Under the pieces are notes generated by a model, which made no database searches, was not told the DNA's origin, and saw nothing but the letters and a program-made list of their open reading frames with translations. Below are positions 40,741 through 49,991 of a stretch of 64,000 nt of DNA, one piece after another (position 1 is the first letter of the stretch; each line of letters begins with the position of its first letter). The DNA is taken from the NCBI GenBank assembly GCA_030430025.1, contig JAUIGR010000005.1, positions 1 to 64,000 of the forward strand. Direction: 5' to 3'. Source of the stretch: Gammaproteobacteria bacterium. GTDB lineage: Bacteria > Pseudomonadota > Gammaproteobacteria > Xanthomonadales > Marinicellaceae. The translations under genes and the position numbers were made by a program.

Positions 40741-41462
40741 TTCGGATTGCTATGTGGTCGGGGCCACGTAACATTTCCACTGCGATGATGCGCGCTTGGG
40801 AAAACCGCAAGGATACAGAAGTTGTCGATGAGCCTTTGTATGGACCTTATTTGCATGCGACAGGCAAAATGCATCCAATGCGGCAGGAAGTCATCAATGC
40901 CCAAGGTGATTCATATGAAAGTGTCATCAAAGCATTATGTTATGACCAGTTGGCGACAGTGAAAATAAATTATCAGAAACATATGTGTCATCATTTGTTG
41001 CCGGATATGGACCTGTCTTTTATAGAGTGTTTTCGAAATGCGTTTTTGCTTAGGCATCCATATGAGGTGGTAGCATCTTATGTAAGAAAGCATGTGGTGG
41101 TAACACCTGAAGATTTGGGCTTTCCTCAGCAAATGGAATTATTTCAATGGCTTCAAAAAGAAAAAGCCATTACTGCGCCAGTCATGGATGCTAAGGATAT
41201 ATTATTGAATCCAAAAGGGATGCTGATAAAGCTTTGTGAGTTATTGTCAGTTCCTTTTGATTCAGCCATGTTGTCTTGGCCAAAAGGTTATCGGGAGAGT
41301 GATGGGGTTTGGGCTTCTCATTGGTATAACCGTGTTATTGAATCAACAGGCTTCGGTCAATATTTCCCTCACAAAAATCGTTTGGACAGTCAAAGTCAAG
41401 CGGTTGCTGATGCATGTATGCCATACTATGAAGCGTTAGTCGCATATAAAGTTGTTGTTTAA
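40737..41462 (+). CDS. Sulfotransferase-like protein coupled to the aminotransferase
   Basis: MIRIAMWSGPRNISTAMMRAWENRKDTEVVDEPLYGPYL; 4-bp overlap with upstream gene. Confidence 0.75.
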   Translation: MIRIAMWSGPRNISTAMMRAWENRKDTEVVDEPLYGPYLHATGKMHPMRQEVINAQGDSYESVIKALCYDQLATVKINYQKHMCHHLLPDMDLSFIECFRNAFLLRHPYEVVASYVRKHVVVTPEDLGFPQQMELFQWLQKEKAITAPVMDAKDILLNPKGMLIKLCELLSVPFDSAMLSWPKGYRESDGVWASHWYNRVIESTGFGQYFPHKNRLDSQSQAVADACMPYYEALVAYKVVV

Positions 41463-41707
41463 GGTCTAATAGGATTTAATAGAGGTGTCCTTAAGCTTAT
41501 AGGTTTTGAACTGCATTGGACTTTTGACCCAATTTTGTGAGTTTGCTCTGCTCTGACAGCTCTTCATAAAGATTTAAAGTCATGTTCATTCAATGCTTTC
41601 TGTAACACTACAGGCAATCAACACAAATGTAATTTAATAGCGCATTTTCTTTTTCCGATGATTAAATTCTGTCACAATGTAATTTTCCTTGGATATTGTG
41701 AGCGGTC

Positions 41708-42130
41708 ATGACAATAGTTTCTGAAGCATTTGTTTATCCTGTGTTAGCCCTGGTTTTATTAACTTTTACCGTTTTATTCACCATGGGGTTAGGGCGAGTT
41801 AAAAATATCGGTAAAAATGGAGTTCATATCAAAAAATTCAGGTTGATGGAGGGCAAGCATGAGTTGCCAATTCATTTACAACAGATGGATCGAAATTTTT
41901 CTAATTTGTTGGAAGTGCCGATTTTATTTTACGTTTGGTCTGTGATGGTAATGGTGATGCAATTATCTGCGGCCGATTTAATTTATTTGGCATGGGGGTA
42001 TGTGGTACTGCGATTCATTCATACATTTATTCATATTTCGTATAACAATGTAACTCATAGGTTTTGCATTTATGTTTTATCTTGCTTATTGTTGCTTTGG
42101 ATGTGGGTTCGGTTGTTATTTGCTTTGTAG
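41708..42130 (+). CDS. MAPEG family membrane protein
   Basis: Four-TM 140-aa protein with DRNFSNLLEVPILFYV and YVVLRFIHTFIHISYNNVTHR. Confidence 0.8.
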   Translation: MTIVSEAFVYPVLALVLLTFTVLFTMGLGRVKNIGKNGVHIKKFRLMEGKHELPIHLQQMDRNFSNLLEVPILFYVWSVMVMVMQLSAADLIYLAWGYVVLRFIHTFIHISYNNVTHRFCIYVLSCLLLLWMWVRLLFAL

Positions 42131-43018
42131 TAAATAGTGCAGTAAGGCTTGGCGTAGTAGTACACCATTATTGACTTGTTCTAGAATCACTGATTGGTTG
42201 CCATCTGCGATAACAGAATCGATTTCTATACCTCGATTGATAGGGCCAGGATGCATCACAATGGCATCTTTTTTGGCTCTTTTTAGTAAATCGCGATTTA
42301 AACCGTATTGTTGGTGCCAATTGTTCAGAGTGACGGCAGGTAATTGGTTCATACGTTCTTTTTGAATACGTAACATGACCACCACATCAGCATTACATAA
42401 CACATCGTCCATTGACGTTGCAATATGAGCAGTTGTGGATTTTGGTAGTAAGTTATTCGGTGCATAAATCCAAGTGTCTCTATTACCCAAAATATATAGC
42501 CCATCTATTAGAGATGCTGCCACTCGTGAGTGTTTGATGTCACCAATGATGCTGACTTTGATGTTTGTGAAATTTTCTTTATGACAGCGGATGGTGTATA
42601 GGTCAAGTAAACCCTGAGTGGGATGTTGATTGGTTCCATCACCTGCGTTGATAATGCAACTGTCATTGGTTAGCCACTGTGTGATTTTTTTAGCGATGTT
42701 GTTTTCATGGTGCCTGATAATGAATGCATCAACATCCATGGCATCAAGGGTTAATAGTGTGTCTTTTAAAGTTTCTCCTTTGTTTGTTGATGAATGGGTG
42801 ATGTTCAAAGCATTGAAATCTAACCCTAACCTTTGTGCTGCCAGTTGGAATGACATCAGTGTTCGAGTGGAGTTTTCAAAAAATAATGCCATGGCTGTTT
42901 TGCCGTGGTGCCAGGTTTTTGTTTCAGCCACAGTGAGTTCATCGATCTGGTCAGCTAGAACAAAGAGGTCATTCAGTTGCTGCTGTTCAAACTGTTTGAT
43001 GTCATAAAGGTGTTTCAT
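42116..43018 (-). CDS. pyrB: Aspartate carbamoyltransferase catalytic subunit
   Basis: FFENSTRTLMSFQLAAQRLG, INAGDGTNQHPTQGLLDLYTI, MHPGPINRG. Confidence 0.95.
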   Translation of the reverse strand: MKHLYDIKQFEQQQLNDLFVLADQIDELTVAETKTWHHGKTAMALFFENSTRTLMSFQLAAQRLGLDFNALNITHSSTNKGETLKDTLLTLDAMDVDAFIIRHHENNIAKKITQWLTNDSCIINAGDGTNQHPTQGLLDLYTIRCHKENFTNIKVSIIGDIKHSRVAASLIDGLYILGNRDTWIYAPNNLLPKSTTAHIATSMDDVLCNADVVVMLRIQKERMNQLPAVTLNNWHQQYGLNRDLLKRAKKDAIVMHPGPINRGIEIDSVIADGNQSVILEQVNNGVLLRQALLHYLLQSK

Positions 43019-43437
43019 AATTGATCAAACCACGATTGTAGGATGATTTGAGCTGCTAAAGCATCTATCATTTTTTTGTCTTTTGCTTTGGCTTGTTGCT
43101 GGTTTCTTTTTTGTTGGAAGAAACGTTCTGCTTCATATGAAGTGAGGCGTTCATCGACTAGATGAATCGGTCTTTGACAGTAGTGGCGAACTTTCTTTTC
43201 AAAGTTTTTAACTTGTCTGGTGATTTCTTGTTGTTGACCATCCATATCAAGCGGCAGCCCTAAGATAATTGTACTTATTTGCCATTCTGAAATAATATGA
43301 TTCAAGGTGTCAAAAGTGGTTTTGTTATTGAGTATGGTTCTATAGGGTTGTGCGGTTCTGGTCAATGTTTGACCAATGGCCAGTCCGATGTGTTTGGTGC
43401 CATAATCAATGCCTAGCACGACTTCAGGCATGGCCAA
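43015..43437 (-). CDS. ruvX: Holliday junction resolvase-like YqgF/RuvX
   Basis: VLGIDYGTKHIGLAIG, ILGLPLDMDGQ, VDERLTSYEAE. Confidence 0.93.
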   Translation of the reverse strand: MAMPEVVLGIDYGTKHIGLAIGQTLTRTAQPYRTILNNKTTFDTLNHIISEWQISTIILGLPLDMDGQQQEITRQVKNFEKKVRHYCQRPIHLVDERLTSYEAERFFQQKRNQQQAKAKDKKMIDALAAQIILQSWFDQL

Positions 43438-43969
43438 TATGACTCGATAATTGGTGTGCTTCGATTCCTAGTATATTAAGAGCTGCTGACCATTTGTCTT
43501 GTTTTTTGTCAAATAATATATGCTCGTTTGAAGGGCAGATCAACCATGCATTGTCAGCAATTTCTTGTTCAAGTTGGCCTCCCACCCAAGTGGCGCAGCC
43601 CAATACTAAGAACCAGTTGTCAGCCAGTTCTTTGTTAGCAATCGCTTGAATAATATCTTTTGATGTGGTCAAGCGTAATTTATTGTCTATTTTCAATGAA
43701 CTGTCAAAAGCTAATCCAGTGTTGTGCAAAATAAATCCGCATTCTGTGTTTACCGGTCCGCCTTCATGAACTGTAGGAAAATCGCTTGTATTGTTATTAT
43801 TGATTTTCAAACTTTCTAACACTTCTTCAAATGTAATTTCACTTGGGTGATTGATGTTTATGCCCATGGCTCCGTGTTCACTGTGATCACAGATCAGTAT
43901 CACAGCTTTTTGAAATCGTTCATCTGGCATGTCTGGTGTGGCTATTAATAATTGGTTGGTAAGATTCAT
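43424..43969 (-). CDS. UPF0301/AlgH (YqgE) family protein
   Basis: LTNQLLIATPDMPDERFQKAVILICDHSEHGAMGININHP. Confidence 0.93.
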   Translation of the reverse strand: MNLTNQLLIATPDMPDERFQKAVILICDHSEHGAMGININHPSEITFEEVLESLKINNNNTSDFPTVHEGGPVNTECGFILHNTGLAFDSSLKIDNKLRLTTSKDIIQAIANKELADNWFLVLGCATWVGGQLEQEIADNAWLICPSNEHILFDKKQDKWSAALNILGIEAHQLSSHIGHA

Positions 43970-44289
43970 GGTTCTATTTTACTCACATCGGTGGCCTTAA
44001 TAGTATAGTGATCTGCTTTTTTCTCGATAGTTGCTTTATTTTATTATAGAGACCTTTGCTCGAATTATCTAAACATGAGTACAAATGATATAATGGCTTT
44101 ACTGAACGAATTGCGAAAAAGTCATGTCTTGGAAATAACTTAATCAACAAAACTTATCAGATTCCCTAGCCTCCCACGATAAAGCTTTATGATGACATTA
44201 TTTAAAAAACATTTTGCATCGACCAGCATGCTGACAAGCCTATCCAAATTTGTGTAGAATGAATTGTCTACAAACGGGTACTGGCAGGT

Positions 44290-46509
44290 ATGCTAAAACA
44301 CACTTCGCTTCAATGTTGGATTTTATTTCTGCTCTTAAGCGTTGGAACGCTTAAAGCCGCAGACCCCAAAATCGGTCTGGTCCTGGGCGGTGGTGGTGCA
44401 CGTGGTGCTGCTCATGTGGGTGTTCTGAAAGTGCTTGAAGAACAAGGGATAGCCATTGATTACATCGCCGGCACCAGCATGGGTGCCATTGTCGGCTCTT
44501 TATACGCTTATGGTTATAGTGCCGATGAAATCGAAGCCATCATTGCTGACATAGATTGGACAGACTCCTTAACTGATAACTCACCACGACCCAGTCAAAG
44601 CATTCAAAGAAAAATAGATGAACGCAGTTTACCCTCCAGCCTGGAAATCGGATTCAGTAATCAACAAGTAAAAACACCGCAGGGACTGATTCAGGGTCAA
44701 CATTTGAATTTATTGCTCAGACGTTTGTTGGCTGGCCAGGAAGACCTCAAGCATTTTGATCAACTGCCCATTCCTTTCAGGGCCATTGCTTGTGACATCA
44801 GCACTGGTGAGGCGGTGATTTTAGAATCCGGTGATTTGGTGGAAGCGGTGCGTGCCAGCATGTCCGTTCCCGGGGTTTTTCAGCCCGTTAAGATTGATGG
44901 CAGACTGTTGGTGGACGGTGGTGTGGTCGATAATGTACCGGTCAAAGTCGCTCAACAAATGGGTGCCGACCACTTGATCGTGGTTGATGTCGGCTCTCCT
45001 TTGTTGAACGAAAATCAATTGAACTCCCCTTTTGCTGTAACCGAGCAGGTGTTTACCGTTTTGACCTTGGATCAAACCAAACGCTCAATTGCCCGAATGC
45101 AAACCGGAGATGTGTTGATCAGGCCCGAATTAGGAGACATCAACTCAGCACAATTCAATCGCGCAATGGAAGCCATTCCCATGGGTCAATTGGCAGCCAG
45201 GCAACAACTGGAACCCTTAAAGGCCTTGACTTCAGAAACGAATCAATATGATAACTATCGGCAATCTTATCAAGTGGCGATTGATGAGAAAAAAATACTG
45301 ACGGACATAGAAGTTGACAACGAGAGCAGCAGAACTTCGCAAAGAGTTGCTGGGTTTTTCAATGATCTGCTAAATACTAAAGTCAGTCGTGATCTGATAG
45401 AGCAGAAAATCACTGAGCTTTATGGTGAAGGCCGTTATGAAAAACTCACTTACCGTCTTGAACGCATCAATGAACAAGAAACGCGTCTGGTGTTGTTTCC
45501 TGTTGATAAACACTGGGGACCGAACTTCACCCGAATCGGTTTGAAATTAAGTGATAACTTTGATGGTGAAAGCACTTTTCAACTTGACCTGCTAACACGG
45601 GTACAAAGCCACAATAACCCAGCTGCAGAATGGCGTTTTAAACTCGGCATCGGTGACAAAAGCGAACTGGGTGCAGCCTGGTTGTCACCCGTGGGCGATT
45701 CAGAACAGCTGTACATAAAACCTTACGCTCATTGGCGGGCCTTCAATCAAAGCGGTTTTTTACTGAACCCAAATCAGGAATTAGCCAGGTTCCGATGGAA
45801 TCGCGGCAGACTCGGTCTGGAATATGGATATGACTTCAATACAACCAATAGAGTGTATGTGAACCTGGAAGGCGGCAGAGATAAACTGGACCTGAAAGTC
45901 GGTCCACCTGAACTTAATGTGTTAGATGGACAACAATATGGTTTTGTGGGTCTTGGCTTTTACCATGACAGTTTGAATGCAGCCAGTTTTCCCACCGCAG
46001 GACAACAACTGAACGCTCAGTTGTTGTATTATTCGGAAACACTGGGCAATGATGTGACCGGCACAGCCTATCATTTGGACTGGAAAAAAGCCTTTGCTTA
46101 TCATGACTATTCTTTCTTGGCTGGTGTCAAAGCTGCTACCACCACCAATGATGCCCTTTCACTACAAGCTTTGAATTTCTTGGGTGGTCTGGGACATTTA
46201 TCAGGCATGGCAGAAAGACAAATTGGCGGCACCGAAATGTTCTTTTCGCGTTTCATTACCCGCAAACAAATTGCGCAAAGCGAAAGCCTGGTCAATTTTC
46301 CCATGCACCTGGGATTCAGTTTGGAAGCAGGCAATGTATGGGGACAAAGTGAGCAATATGATTTAAATGATTTGATATACGCTGGCAGTATTTTTATGGG
46401 TCTGGACACCCCATTGGGACCATTTTATTTAGGCTACGGCCGCACCAATCAGGACAATAATGCCATATATTTACAGTTTGGCAGTTTATTGAATCAAACA
46501 GAGCGATAA
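44290..46509 (+). CDS. Patatin-like phospholipase fused to outer-membrane beta-barrel domain
   Basis: Signal peptide; GLVLGGGGARGAAHVGVL, GTSMGAIVG, DGGVVDNVPV; C-terminal BamA/surface-antigen-like barrel (GYGRTNQDNNAIYLQFGSLL). Confidence 0.9.
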   Translation: MLKHTSLQCWILFLLLSVGTLKAADPKIGLVLGGGGARGAAHVGVLKVLEEQGIAIDYIAGTSMGAIVGSLYAYGYSADEIEAIIADIDWTDSLTDNSPRPSQSIQRKIDERSLPSSLEIGFSNQQVKTPQGLIQGQHLNLLLRRLLAGQEDLKHFDQLPIPFRAIACDISTGEAVILESGDLVEAVRASMSVPGVFQPVKIDGRLLVDGGVVDNVPVKVAQQMGADHLIVVDVGSPLLNENQLNSPFAVTEQVFTVLTLDQTKRSIARMQTGDVLIRPELGDINSAQFNRAMEAIPMGQLAARQQLEPLKALTSETNQYDNYRQSYQVAIDEKKILTDIEVDNESSRTSQRVAGFFNDLLNTKVSRDLIEQKITELYGEGRYEKLTYRLERINEQETRLVLFPVDKHWGPNFTRIGLKLSDNFDGESTFQLDLLTRVQSHNNPAAEWRFKLGIGDKSELGAAWLSPVGDSEQLYIKPYAHWRAFNQSGFLLNPNQELARFRWNRGRLGLEYGYDFNTTNRVYVNLEGGRDKLDLKVGPPELNVLDGQQYGFVGLGFYHDSLNAASFPTAGQQLNAQLLYYSETLGNDVTGTAYHLDWKKAFAYHDYSFLAGVKAATTTNDALSLQALNFLGGLGHLSGMAERQIGGTEMFFSRFITRKQIAQSESLVNFPMHLGFSLEAGNVWGQSEQYDLNDLIYAGSIFMGLDTPLGPFYLGYGRTNQDNNAIYLQFGSLLNQTER

Positions 46510-46719
46510 ATATCATTCAAGTTTGATCTGATTATTTAGCAATCTGTTCAGTAAAGTCATTATGTCATTTGTACTCATGTTTTGATGGTTCGAGCAAAGA
46601 TCTTGTATTTAAAGTTGCTAAAATGATAAGAAAATCAGTAATCAATAATCAAATGACTGATATGGGAGGTAAGCCTAGATTGTTTCAATTATTCTTATTA
46701 AAAATAACAAGAGAAAAGG

Positions 46720-47568
46720 TTATTTGTGTCGTAACAGATGTCCAGGTAAAAACTGCCAGGTTCGTGTTATGTATAGGATATCAACACGTTCTTTGGTCTC
46801 TGGCAGTGGGTCAAATGGTTGTGCTAGTGTAACAATGTGTTTGGCCGCTTTGTTCAAGAATCCATGAGGAGAAGGTTTGATGATTTTTATTTCATGGATG
46901 GAGCCATCTTTTTTAATGCCAACTGAGAGTATGACACTGCCTTTGAAATTTTCCTTTTTAGCTTGCTCTGGATAGTTTAAATCTCCGGTTTGTTCGATTT
47001 TGGTGACCCAATTTTTAATATAGGGCGCGTATTCATAAGCTTTAGTGCTACTGGATATGTATTTACTCCGTGGTTTTTTGGCGTATTTTTCAATTTTTTT
47101 TGCTAGCTCATTTTCAATTCTAGCTAACTTCTGTGCAGGAGTTTCAACCGAGTCATTCTGATGTTGTTGACCTTTTTCCGCTGTTTGATTCTGATTTACT
47201 TGGATGTCTGATTGTTTTTGTGTCAGTTGGTTGTTTAATCGTCGTTCACTGTGTTTTTTTCTTCTTTCAGGTGTTTCTTTTTTGAACATACCATTTTGGG
47301 TTGGTGAGGATGCGTTGGTAATGTTTTGAGGTCTGACTTTCTTGTCTTCTGTACCACCGCCAAGTTGATTGTTTTGAGCCAGGTAATCAGCTTCTTCGGG
47401 AGCTTGGACATTCATTTTCTTCGAAAGAATGACGTCCATGCTGTAGAGTACTTGTTCTTTGGCTGGTACATGAGTGAAAGAAATACCTAATATAAGCAAT
47501 GATAAGAACAAACAGGCTAATGTTAATGTCAGTACATTTCGATCTTTGCTTGAAATGTTAGCAGTCAT
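46720..47568 (-). CDS. TonB-family energy transducer
   Basis: N-terminal TM, charged spacer, C-terminal YPEQAKKENFKGSVILSVGIKKDGSIHEIKIIKPS. Confidence 0.85.
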   Translation of the reverse strand: MTANISSKDRNVLTLTLACLFLSLLILGISFTHVPAKEQVLYSMDVILSKKMNVQAPEEADYLAQNNQLGGGTEDKKVRPQNITNASSPTQNGMFKKETPERRKKHSERRLNNQLTQKQSDIQVNQNQTAEKGQQHQNDSVETPAQKLARIENELAKKIEKYAKKPRSKYISSSTKAYEYAPYIKNWVTKIEQTGDLNYPEQAKKENFKGSVILSVGIKKDGSIHEIKIIKPSPHGFLNKAAKHIVTLAQPFDPLPETKERVDILYITRTWQFLPGHLLRHK

Positions 47569-47630
47569 TTATTTTCCTAAGGAATATTACATCATGTCTA
47601 TAGACAGAGAAAAAACAGTTAAGTCCATGA

Positions 47631-48575
47631 TCATATGTAAGCCTTTTCAAATGAGTCAAATATTTGTCCTGCTATGTTAAGCCCAAATTCAGTATCCAGC
47701 TCGCGGATACAGGTTGGACTGGTAACATTAACTTCTGTTAAGAAATTTCCTATGACATCAATGCCGGCGAAGTGTATGCCCATTTGCTTTAATTTAGGTC
47801 CTACTATAGCTGCGATTTCTATATCTCGGGCTGATAGCTTAACACCTTTGCCAGTGCCTCCTTTAGCCAAGTTACCACGAAAATCGCGAGCAGAGGGGAT
47901 GCGGGCGAGTGCAAATGGTACGGGATTTCCATCAATGATAAGGATTCTTTTGTCTCCATTTGTTATTTCTGGAATATAGCGTTGAACCATGGTCATTTTG
48001 GTGTTGTTTTGAGTGACTGTTTCTAGAATTACATTGAGGTTCTTATCTTGTGAAGATGTTTTAAAAATGGAATGGCCACCCATACCATCCATTGGCTTAA
48101 CTATAACTTCTCCGAGTTCCTCAATGGTGTTTCTTAAATGTTCGGAGTTTCTCGAGATGATATTATCAGGGGTAACCTGGGGAAACATTTCAGTGAAGAA
48201 TTTTTCGTTGGCATCTCTCAGTGCTTGTGGTTTGTTAATGACATATGCACCTTGTTTTTGTGCTAAATCCAGTACATAAGTGTCCATTATATACTCCATA
48301 TCAAATGGAGGGTCTTTTCTCATAAAAATATAGTTAACTTTTCCCAGATTGATGAGCTCCTTGGGTGCAAGTTGAAAGAAATTTTCAGTTTGGTCAATGA
48401 GTTGCACTGTTTGTCCATAAGCAAAAGCTTCGCCTTGTTGACAAAAAAGGTCATGTTCAGTGATATGGAAAATTTTGTACTTGCGCTTCTGTGCTTCTAG
48501 CATCATGGCAAAAGTAGAATCTTTTTTAGGATTAATAGACCGAATGTGATCCATCACGAAAGCACATGTTTTCAT
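47631..48575 (-). CDS. gshB: Glutathione synthetase
   Basis: MDHIRSINPKKDSTFAMMLEAQ, RKDPPFDMEYI, VKPMDGMGGHSIF. Start at MKTCAFVMD. Confidence 0.95.
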   Translation of the reverse strand: MKTCAFVMDHIRSINPKKDSTFAMMLEAQKRKYKIFHITEHDLFCQQGEAFAYGQTVQLIDQTENFFQLAPKELINLGKVNYIFMRKDPPFDMEYIMDTYVLDLAQKQGAYVINKPQALRDANEKFFTEMFPQVTPDNIISRNSEHLRNTIEELGEVIVKPMDGMGGHSIFKTSSQDKNLNVILETVTQNNTKMTMVQRYIPEITNGDKRILIIDGNPVPFALARIPSARDFRGNLAKGGTGKGVKLSARDIEIAAIVGPKLKQMGIHFAGIDVIGNFLTEVNVTSPTCIRELDTEFGLNIAGQIFDSFEKAYI

Positions 48576-49035
48576 GACAATTGTAAAATTAAATAACAAG
48601 GTATTATAAGCAGTGATGAACTGAATTCCTAGGCTGATTAATTCAATCAGTAAGACTAAGATCATAATGTGATTTTAGTTTGAATGATATCAATTGGTAG
48701 TAGGTTTGTTTCTGATTACTGTTTTGTTTTCATTTGACAAATGTTAAATAAAAGCCTAACTTAATAATTCGGGGAGATGCTCTGTAGTGGATTTTTAAGG
48801 TACGGTGTGTTGTTTTTTTGAGTTGCAGTTCAGTGAAACGTGATCAAATTAGCATGCCAGTAAGTAAAAAACTGATGGCGCACAACAGTTGTTTTTTTAT
48901 TTAAATGCAAATTAGATTTGTATTCACATTAAAAATAGGGTATTTTCTTGATTAATGACGTACTTAGAAGTGTATTTTAATCGATGTTATGAAAAATAGA
49001 GGAACGCTTAAATTTCGAATTCACTTGGAGAAGCT

Positions 49036-49416
49036 ATGAATTTAGAGGGTTTAAAAGTGATGGTCATTGATGACAGTAAAACCATCCGTCGGACTGCTGA
49101 GACATTACTGAAAAAGGAAGGGTGTGAAGTAATCACTGTTGATAATGGCTATGAAGCTTTATCCCAAATTTCTGATCTGGAACCTAATATTATATTTGTA
49201 GACATCATGATGCCAAGGCTGGATGGGTATAAGACCTGTGCGTTAATAAAGATGAACAGTGAACATAAAAACACACCTGTTATCATGTTGTCGAGTAAGG
49301 ATGGTTTATTTGATAAAGCAAAAGGGCGTGTGGTTGGTGCTGAAGAATATTTGACGAAGCCTTTCACGAAAGAAGAGTTGATTGAGGCGATTGAGGCTTA
49401 TGTCAAGAGGGATTGA
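49036..49416 (+). CDS. pilG: Twitching motility response regulator PilG
   Basis: LKVMVIDDSKTIRRTAETLLKKEGC...NIIFVDIMMPRLDGYKTCALIK...KDGLFDKAKGRVVGAEEYLTKPF. Confidence 0.93.
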   Translation: MNLEGLKVMVIDDSKTIRRTAETLLKKEGCEVITVDNGYEALSQISDLEPNIIFVDIMMPRLDGYKTCALIKMNSEHKNTPVIMLSSKDGLFDKAKGRVVGAEEYLTKPFTKEELIEAIEAYVKRD

Positions 49417-49970
49417 TGGGCATGTCTAAACAAATAATCAAACCATTTGAGCTGCTACTGGAATATGAACGGAGAAGTGTTGCGCATGTTTTAGGGGGCG
49501 TGACTAATGAGGATGTAGTTGAAGATTGGTCGGGGATTGGTTTTAGAATAGGAGATAAGAATTTAGTTGCTGTTGTGGATGATATCAATGAAGTGGTGAT
49601 TTTACCTGAATTGATTAAAATTCCTGGTATCGACCCCTGGGTATTGGGGCTGGTTAACATTCGTAGTAACCTGATTCCTGCAATAGACTTAAAACAATTT
49701 TTCAGTGATGAACCTTCGAGAATAACGAAACACAGTAGAATGTTGGTGATTGACCAACCCGGTGGTCAAGCGGGGCTTGTCGTAGATGAGGTTTTTGGAC
49801 AAAGGCACTTTAGGGAAGATCTCATGCAAGTGGTACAAAACAATGAACTTGATCAACGTATATTTAATTATTGTAAACATCAGTTTGAAATCGAAGACGT
49901 TAATTGGTATGTGTTTTTGGTAGAAAAGTTAGTGCATGACCCTGACTTTCAAAACGCTTCGGCAAGGTAA
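49413..49970 (+). CDS. pilI: CheW-like protein PilI
   Basis: CheW fold (WVLGLVNIRSNLIPAIDLKQFF), position in pil-chp operon. Confidence 0.88.
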   Translation: MMGMSKQIIKPFELLLEYERRSVAHVLGGVTNEDVVEDWSGIGFRIGDKNLVAVVDDINEVVILPELIKIPGIDPWVLGLVNIRSNLIPAIDLKQFFSDEPSRITKHSRMLVIDQPGGQAGLVVDEVFGQRHFREDLMQVVQNNELDQRIFNYCKHQFEIEDVNWYVFLVEKLVHDPDFQNASAR

Positions 49971-49991
49971 TTATTAATAGAGGTAGATTTT

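Noticed and set aside
46569-46832. 87-aa + strand ORF overlapping the end of the tonB-family gene
   Set aside because: Partly antisense to the TonB C-terminal domain, no domain recognised.
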